Assembly (NCBI GenBank): GCA_963726365.1
Contig: CAVSCI010000005.1
Coordinates: 1-64,000, forward strand
Length of the DNA stretch: 64,000 nucleotides
Reading direction: 5' to 3'
Origin: JAABQG01 sp963726365
Lineage (GTDB): Bacteria > Pseudomonadota > Gammaproteobacteria > Burkholderiales > Burkholderiaceae_C
Shown here: piece by piece, positions 59,590-64,000 of the stretch
Layout: each line of letters begins with the position of its first letter
Numbering within the stretch: the first letter of the stretch is position 1
Notes under the pieces: model-generated
Database searches by the model: none
What the model was told of the DNA's origin: nothing
What the model saw: only the letters and a program-made list of their open reading frames with translations
Program-made: the position numbers and the translations under genes

Positions 59590-60240
59590 CTACTTGCTCT
59601 TGCGTACTTCAGCAATCAGAAAATCGGTCACCGACAGGGCGCGCTCCATGCTGCCCGCGAGCGAGCCGTCGGTGTAGTAGCGCCCGGCAATCCCCAGCGC
59701 CGGCACACCCTCGACCTTGTACGCATCCTGCAGCTGGATGGCCCGACGCACCTTGCTGGCAACGCTGAAGGAGCGGTACACCTCGGTGAACTTTGCCTTG
59801 TCCAGCCCCTGTTTCTCAGCCCAGGCAATGATGGCGTCATCGGTACTGAGTGGCAGGCGCTCTGCATGGATCGCCTTGAAAAACTTGCCGTGAAGCTCAT
59901 CCGCCTTGCCCAATGCCTCCAGCGTGTAGTACATGCGTTGCTGCGGCCCGAAGTCCTCGCGAAATCCCACGGGAACCCGTTTGACGGTGACATCCTTGGG
60001 CGCGGCCTTGATCCAAGCTTCCAGCGCCGGCTCGAAGGCGTAGCAATGGGGGCAGCTGTACCAGAAGAATTCGATGACTTCGATCTTGCCTGCTGGCGCG
60101 TCGGCCGGCGCACGCTTTTCGAGCACCAGGTAGTCCTTGCCCTCCCTGGGCCTGGGGGCCTGGGCGGATGCAGGGCTCATGCCGATCAGGCCAGGCACCA
60201 CCAGCGCGGCGGCGGTCAGGGAAAAATCACGACGTTTCAT
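59590..60240 (-). CDS. dsbA: Thiol:disulfide interchange protein DsbA
   Basis: 216 residues: signal peptide with an arginine pair (MKRRDFSLTAAALVVPGL), mature thioredoxin fold with the catalytic CPHC in FFWYSCPHCYAFEP, helical insertion, and the cis-proline loop VEGVPALGIAG. It introduces disulfide bonds in the periplasm. It follows the SPOR-domain gene on the same strand and ends in a clear terminator. Confidence 0.95.
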   Translation of the reverse strand: MKRRDFSLTAAALVVPGLIGMSPASAQAPRPREGKDYLVLEKRAPADAPAGKIEVIEFFWYSCPHCYAFEPALEAWIKAAPKDVTVKRVPVGFREDFGPQQRMYYTLEALGKADELHGKFFKAIHAERLPLSTDDAIIAWAEKQGLDKAKFTEVYRSFSVASKVRRAIQLQDAYKVEGVPALGIAGRYYTDGSLAGSMERALSVTDFLIAEVRKSK

Positions 60241-60307
60241 TCCATCATCTCCTGTATGGTTTCATGGAGCCCCGGGGTCCGGTTAAGTTCCCGCCCCCGG
60301 CGCCCAT

Positions 60308-60961
60308 TCAGCGCTGCACGCGGACGAGGGCGGATTCCATGCCGCTGCCGTCGATGCGCTCTTTCACGCGATCAGCGGCATCCTTGTTGTCGAACGGCCC
60401 CGCGCGCACCCGAAAGACGGTGCGGCCAGACTGCTCACGTTCTGTCACCTTGGCTTCCACGCCAATCAGGCTCAGCTTGGCGCGCTGGGCCTCGGCATCT
60501 TCCGGGGTACGGAAGGCCCCCGCCTGGACAAAATAGCTGAACGGGTCCACCGTGGCAGCGGCCGATTTCGATCGGGCCAGATCGCCCAGCGCATCGGTCC
60601 CCGGCGCGGCCTTGGCATCCGCCTTGTTCGCCGGGACATTGTCCGCGCTTCGCGCCGGCCGCTGCGCCGGCGCTTCGGCGGCTGGCGGGGTCACTGCCGG
60701 GGCCGGCGGCTGAACCACCCCGCTGGCAGTCGGTGCGGTCGTGCGCGCGGGATTTTTCCCATAAAGAGGCGCATTGGGATCCCAGTCCTTGTTCTTCAGT
60801 GCTTCCGCAGCGTCCTGTTCGGCCTTGCGAGGTGGGCTCTTGTTGAGGAACGGCACCGGGACCTTGGTGACATAAATGGCCACGGCCAGCGCCGCACCCA
60901 GCCCCACCACGACCCCGATGACGATGCCCAGAAACGTACCGCCGCGTTGTTGTTGTCTCAT
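60308..60961 (-). CDS. SPOR-domain membrane protein (FtsN-like)
   Basis: 217 residues: short cytoplasmic arginine/glutamine-rich start, one membrane helix (FLGIVIGVVVGLGAALAVAI), a proline/alanine-rich linker and a C-terminal SPOR domain (FSYFVQAGAFRTPEDAEAQR, VFRVRAGPFDNKDAADRVK). SPOR domains bind denuded septal peptidoglycan, so a role in cell division is likely. It overlaps or abuts the argS stop at 60970. Confidence 0.9.
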   Translation of the reverse strand: MRQQQRGGTFLGIVIGVVVGLGAALAVAIYVTKVPVPFLNKSPPRKAEQDAAEALKNKDWDPNAPLYGKNPARTTAPTASGVVQPPAPAVTPPAAEAPAQRPARSADNVPANKADAKAAPGTDALGDLARSKSAAATVDPFSYFVQAGAFRTPEDAEAQRAKLSLIGVEAKVTEREQSGRTVFRVRAGPFDNKDAADRVKERIDGSGMESALVRVQR

Positions 60962-60969
60962 GTTGCCTC

Positions 60970-62643
60970 TCACATTCTGATGGGGGCCGATACACCCAGC
61001 ACTGCCAGGCCATTGTGCAACACCTGCGCCGTGGCAGCGATCAGCGCCAGGCGGGCACGCCTGACGGCCTCGTCCTCCACCAGGATGCGCTCGGCGTCGT
61101 AGTAGCTGTGGTAGTTCGCGGCGAGATCGCGCAGGTAGAAGGTCACGTCGTGCGGCGCGCAGTCCTGTGCGGCGGCGGTCAGCATGTCGGGGTATTTGGC
61201 CAGTTGCAGCATCAAAGACTGCGCGGCCGCGCTGTCGAGCGGCGACAGTTCGGTCTGCGCCAGCGTGGCCGCATCACCACCCCAGGCCGCCAACACCGAG
61301 CAGATGCGCGCATGGGCGTACTGCACGTAATACACCGGGTTGTCGTTGTTCTTCGCCACGGCCAGATCGACGTCAAAGGTGTACTCGGTGTCGGGCTTGC
61401 GGCTGAGCAGGAAAAAGCGCACGGCGTCGGTGCTGGTCCATTCGATCAGGTCGCGCAGCGTGACGTAACTGCCGGCGCGCTTGCTGATCTTGACCTCCTC
61501 GCCGCCCCTGACCACACGCACCATGGTGTGCAGAACGTAGTCGGGGTAGCCCTCGGGAATACCCAGACCCGCCGCCTGCAGGCCGGCGCGCACCCGCGCG
61601 ATGGTGCCGTGGTGGTCGGTGCCCTGGATGTTGACGACCTTGCTGAAGCCGCGCTCCCACTTGGTGATGTGGTAGGCCACGTCGGGCACAAAGTAGGTGA
61701 ACGTGCCGTCCCCCTTCTTCATGACGCGGTCCTTGTCGTCCCCGTAGTCGGTGGACTTGAGCCACAGCGCGCCCTCGAGTTCGTAGGTCTTGCCGGCGTC
61801 CTGCAGCTTCTGCACGGCCGCAGCGACCTTGCCGCTGGTATACAGGCTGGATTCGAGATAGTAGTTGTCGAAGTGGACCTGGAAGGCCTTCAGATCCAGA
61901 TCCTGCTCGTGGCGCAGGTAGGCCACGGCGAACTGGCGGATGCCGTCCAGATCCGCCACATCGCCGCTGGCGGTAAACGCTCGGTCGTCGGACGTGACCG
62001 TCTTGCCCGCCAGGAAATCATTGGCGATGTCCTGGATGTACTCGCCGTTGTAGGCCGCCTCGGGCCACTCGGCATCACCGGGCTTGAAGCCTTTGGCGCG
62101 CAGCTGCGTGCTGTTGGCCAGCGTGGCGATCTGCACGCCCGCGTCGTTGTAATAGAACTCGCGGTAGACACTCCAGCCCTGCGTGGCATACAGGTTGCAG
62201 ATCGCGTCGCCCAGCGCCGCCTGGCGGCCATGGCCCACATGCAGCGGACCGGTCGGGTTGGCCGAGACGAACTCGACCAGCACCCGCTCCTGGCGTGCAG
62301 GCTGGTAGCCGAACTGCGCGCCGGCCTTCAGCACCGCCAGCACGATCTGCTGCTTGGCCTCGGGCTTGAGCCGGATGTTGATGAAGCCTGGCCCGGCGAT
62401 GTCGATGTCCGACACCCAGCGCTGGAAGGCCGGCGCCGCCAGCAGTTCGGCGCGCAGGGCTTCGCCCACCTGGCGCGGGTTGAGCTTGAGCGGCTTGGCC
62501 AGCTGCATGGCTGCGGTGCAGGCGAAGTCGCCGTGGGCCGCCACCTTGGGCGACTCAAAAGCGGCCTTGTCGCCGGCACCCGGGGAGAGTCGTTCCAGCC
62601 CGTCGGCCAGCGCCGCGAGCAATTCTTGTTTGACAGAGAGCAT
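60970..62643 (-). CDS. argS: Arginyl-tRNA synthetase
   Basis: 557 residues, class Ia. An N-terminal Add-1 domain (to about residue 110), the HIGH-type motif in NPTGPLHVGHGRQA, the KMSKS-like ISKRAGSYVT, and the C-terminal DALR anticodon-binding domain (AHARICSVLAAWG; ANYHSYYDAERIL). It charges tRNA-Arg. Length is normal. The argS-SPOR-dsbA order is common in Burkholderiales. Confidence 0.97.
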   Translation of the reverse strand: MLSVKQELLAALADGLERLSPGAGDKAAFESPKVAAHGDFACTAAMQLAKPLKLNPRQVGEALRAELLAAPAFQRWVSDIDIAGPGFINIRLKPEAKQQIVLAVLKAGAQFGYQPARQERVLVEFVSANPTGPLHVGHGRQAALGDAICNLYATQGWSVYREFYYNDAGVQIATLANSTQLRAKGFKPGDAEWPEAAYNGEYIQDIANDFLAGKTVTSDDRAFTASGDVADLDGIRQFAVAYLRHEQDLDLKAFQVHFDNYYLESSLYTSGKVAAAVQKLQDAGKTYELEGALWLKSTDYGDDKDRVMKKGDGTFTYFVPDVAYHITKWERGFSKVVNIQGTDHHGTIARVRAGLQAAGLGIPEGYPDYVLHTMVRVVRGGEEVKISKRAGSYVTLRDLIEWTSTDAVRFFLLSRKPDTEYTFDVDLAVAKNNDNPVYYVQYAHARICSVLAAWGGDAATLAQTELSPLDSAAAQSLMLQLAKYPDMLTAAAQDCAPHDVTFYLRDLAANYHSYYDAERILVEDEAVRRARLALIAATAQVLHNGLAVLGVSAPIRM

Positions 62644-62652
62644 CGGGCGATT

Positions 62653-63591
62653 TTACGGGGCCGGGCCCGCCGCCGCGCCCTGCCAGAAAGCAGACTGCCC
62701 GTACTGGCTCTTCAGGTAATCGATCCACAGCCGCAGCCGCAGCGGCAGGTGCTTGCGCTGAGGAAACACCACGTAAATGCCATTGGGCGGGGCGCTGAAT
62801 TCTTCCAGCACTGGCGCCAGCTGACCCGCCGCTATTTCGGCCTCCACCTCCCAAGTGCTGCGCCAGGCAATGCCGTAGCCGGCCAGGCACCAGTCGTGCA
62901 GCACCTGGCCGTCCGAGCAGTCCAGCGGCCCGCCCGGCTTGAAGTGCACCACTTCGCGCCCCGCACCCTTGGACACACTAAACGCCCAGCCGCGCGTCTG
63001 CGAGGCGTCACTGGACAGCGTCAGGCAGTCGAACCGCGCCAGCTCGGCGGGATGCTGCGGCGTGCCATGCTGTTGCAGGTAGCGCGGCGTGGCCACGCAC
63101 AGGCGCCGGTTGTCGGCGAGCCGCATGCTGACCAGCGACGAATCCGGCATGTCGCCCACCCGCACCGCGCAGTCGAAGCCTTCGCCGGCAAGGTCCACCA
63201 CGCGGTCGCTCAGATTCAGCGAGATCGTCACCTCCGGGTGCAGCTCCCGAAAGCGCGGCACCAGCGGCGCCACGTGACGTCGGCCAAAGCCGGCCGGCGC
63301 GGTGATGCGCAGGTGGCCGCTGGCCTTGACCCCGCCCTCGGACACGCTGGCCTCGGCGTTGGCCACATCGGCCAGCAGGCGCTGGCAGTCCTCGAGAAAA
63401 GCGCTGCCCTCGTGCGTGAGCGTGATGCGCCGCGTGGTGCGCACCAGCAGCTTCACGCCCAGATGCTCCTCCAGCGCATCCAGCCGTCGCCCCATGATGG
63501 CCGGTGCCACGCCCTCGGCCTTGGCCGCCGCGGTCAGGCTGCCCTTGGTAGCGACGGAGACAAAGGATTCAAAGGCCTTGAGTTTGTCCAT
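62653..63591 (-). CDS. LysR-family transcriptional regulator
   Basis: 312 residues with an N-terminal HTH (FESFVSVATKGSLTAAAKAE; APAIMGRRLDALEEHLG) and a substrate-binding domain (GHLRITAPAGFGRRHVAP). The HTH contains the uncommon GVAPAIMGRR instead of the usual SQPAVS. Divergent from the phosphofructokinase gene by about 130 bases, but regulation of it is not indicated. The target is unknown. Confidence 0.92.
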   Translation of the reverse strand: MDKLKAFESFVSVATKGSLTAAAKAEGVAPAIMGRRLDALEEHLGVKLLVRTTRRITLTHEGSAFLEDCQRLLADVANAEASVSEGGVKASGHLRITAPAGFGRRHVAPLVPRFRELHPEVTISLNLSDRVVDLAGEGFDCAVRVGDMPDSSLVSMRLADNRRLCVATPRYLQQHGTPQHPAELARFDCLTLSSDASQTRGWAFSVSKGAGREVVHFKPGGPLDCSDGQVLHDWCLAGYGIAWRSTWEVEAEIAAGQLAPVLEEFSAPPNGIYVVFPQRKHLPLRLRLWIDYLKSQYGQSAFWQGAAAGPAP

Positions 63592-63721
63592 GGAAACAGA
63601 TTATGCGTATAAAAGTCAAAACTCAAGGCATTCATTGCGCTTATTCCACCGACGGACTACCTACCTTCAGCAGACCCTCGACGACCTCGACGACGTAGCG
63701 CCACTTCAAAGCAAAGGCACA

Positions 63722-64000
63722 ATGTCTCCATCGAACGTTCCCACCTCCCAGATTGAAGGAAAAACCATCGTGGCCTCCGGAAAAATACTTGTCGCCCAAG
63801 GTGGCGGCCCTACCGCCGTCATCAACCAGTCGCTGGTCGGCGTGGCGCTGGAGGCGCGACGCTTTGGCAACATCGAGCGCATCTATGGCGCGCGCCACGG
63901 CGTGCGCGGCATCGTCAATGAAGATTTTGTCGACCTGACGCAGGAAACCCACCACAACCTGGAACTGGTGGCCGGCACACCCTCATCGGCACTGGGCTCC
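63722..64000 (+). CDS. pfp: 6-phosphofructokinase, pyrophosphate-type, 5' part only
   Basis: The first 93 codons are in the window. After a short leader (NVPTSQIEGKTIVASGK) the Rossmann strand ILVAQGGGPTAVINQSLVG binds the phosphate donor, with GGGPTAVIN typical of PPi-dependent enzymes of Burkholderiales. IYGARHGVRGIVNEDFVDL follows. ATG 63722 and GTG 63770 are alternative starts; GAAGGA lies just before the GTG. The gene runs off the right edge, so the donor-deciding residues are not visible. Confidence 0.85.
   Translation, partial: MSPSNVPTSQIEGKTIVASGKILVAQGGGPTAVINQSLVGVALEARRFGNIERIYGARHGVRGIVNEDFVDLTQETHHNLELVAGTPSSALGS

Overview
The window is a chromosomal segment of a GC-rich betaproteobacterium, most likely Burkholderiales, family Comamonadaceae (Rhodoferax/Polaromonas-like). 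The evidence is protein flavour and gene order: DUF4390-rsmB-ntrY-ntrX type clustering, a tufB/secE/nusG/rplKAJL/rpoBC block preceded by four tRNAs, a PPi-type phosphofructokinase, and a trp operon carrying ltaE and a lysE-type exporter. No species can be assigned from sequence alone.

Positions 1-9839 are accessory DNA anchored on a tRNA-Phe gene (9764-9839, minus strand). Five extra, progressively degenerate copies of the tRNA-Phe 3' part lie downstream of the gene (R1 328-371, R2 2790-2833, R3 4871-4912, R4 7808-7852, R5 9056-9071). In four of them the homology to the tRNA stops exactly in the anticodon loop. Four of the five also carry the tRNA terminator and about 100 bp of downstream flank. 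The copies divide the tract into five cassette-like units (about 2.5, 2.1, 2.9, 1.2 and 0.7 kb), each with one to three small genes: secreted proteins, lipoproteins, a RidA-like lipoprotein, a solute-binding lipoprotein, a small membrane protein, and decayed genes including an HNH nuclease followed by half an integron attC site. No integrase is visible. I read this as repeated site-specific accretion at one tRNA gene.

From 9879 to about 62643 the window is mostly core genome. In order: ntrX-ntrY-DUF4390-rsmB-lemA (minus); rpoC-rpoB-rplL-rplJ-rplA-rplK-nusG-secE-tRNA-Trp-tuf-tRNA-Thr-tRNA-Gly-tRNA-Tyr (minus); ung, then trpC-small membrane ORF-trpD-lysE-ltaE-trpG-trpE (minus); a chalcone-isomerase-like gene, gph, a DsrE gene, rpe, apaG, a membrane 'recombinase' family gene, thiL, pgpA and a cinA-like gene; an operon of an acyl-CoA synthetase, pyruvate-dehydrogenase-type E1 alpha, E1 beta and E2, and an acyl carrier protein; an oxidoreductase pair divergent from a LysR gene, followed by a SnoaL gene and a fluoroacetate-dehalogenase-like hydrolase; a SEC-C protein, a PIN protein, an rRNA methyltransferase; then rpoN, lptB, lptA, dsbA, a SPOR protein, argS, a LysR regulator and the start of a phosphofructokinase gene cut by the window edge.

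Two genome-wide patterns stand out. First, six copies of a short dispersed repeat share an ATAGC box, exactly 17 bases, then CGCTGG. Three copies sit inside genes (thiL, rpoN, lysE) and are read in the same frame, adding a similar peptide (IA...TLG) to unrelated proteins. Second, seven otherwise intact genes, several expected to be essential (rpe, trpG, lptB), each carry one apparent extra base in a G/C or T context. That suggests systematic +1 insertion errors in the sequence, so frameshifts in the accessory tract should also be read with care.
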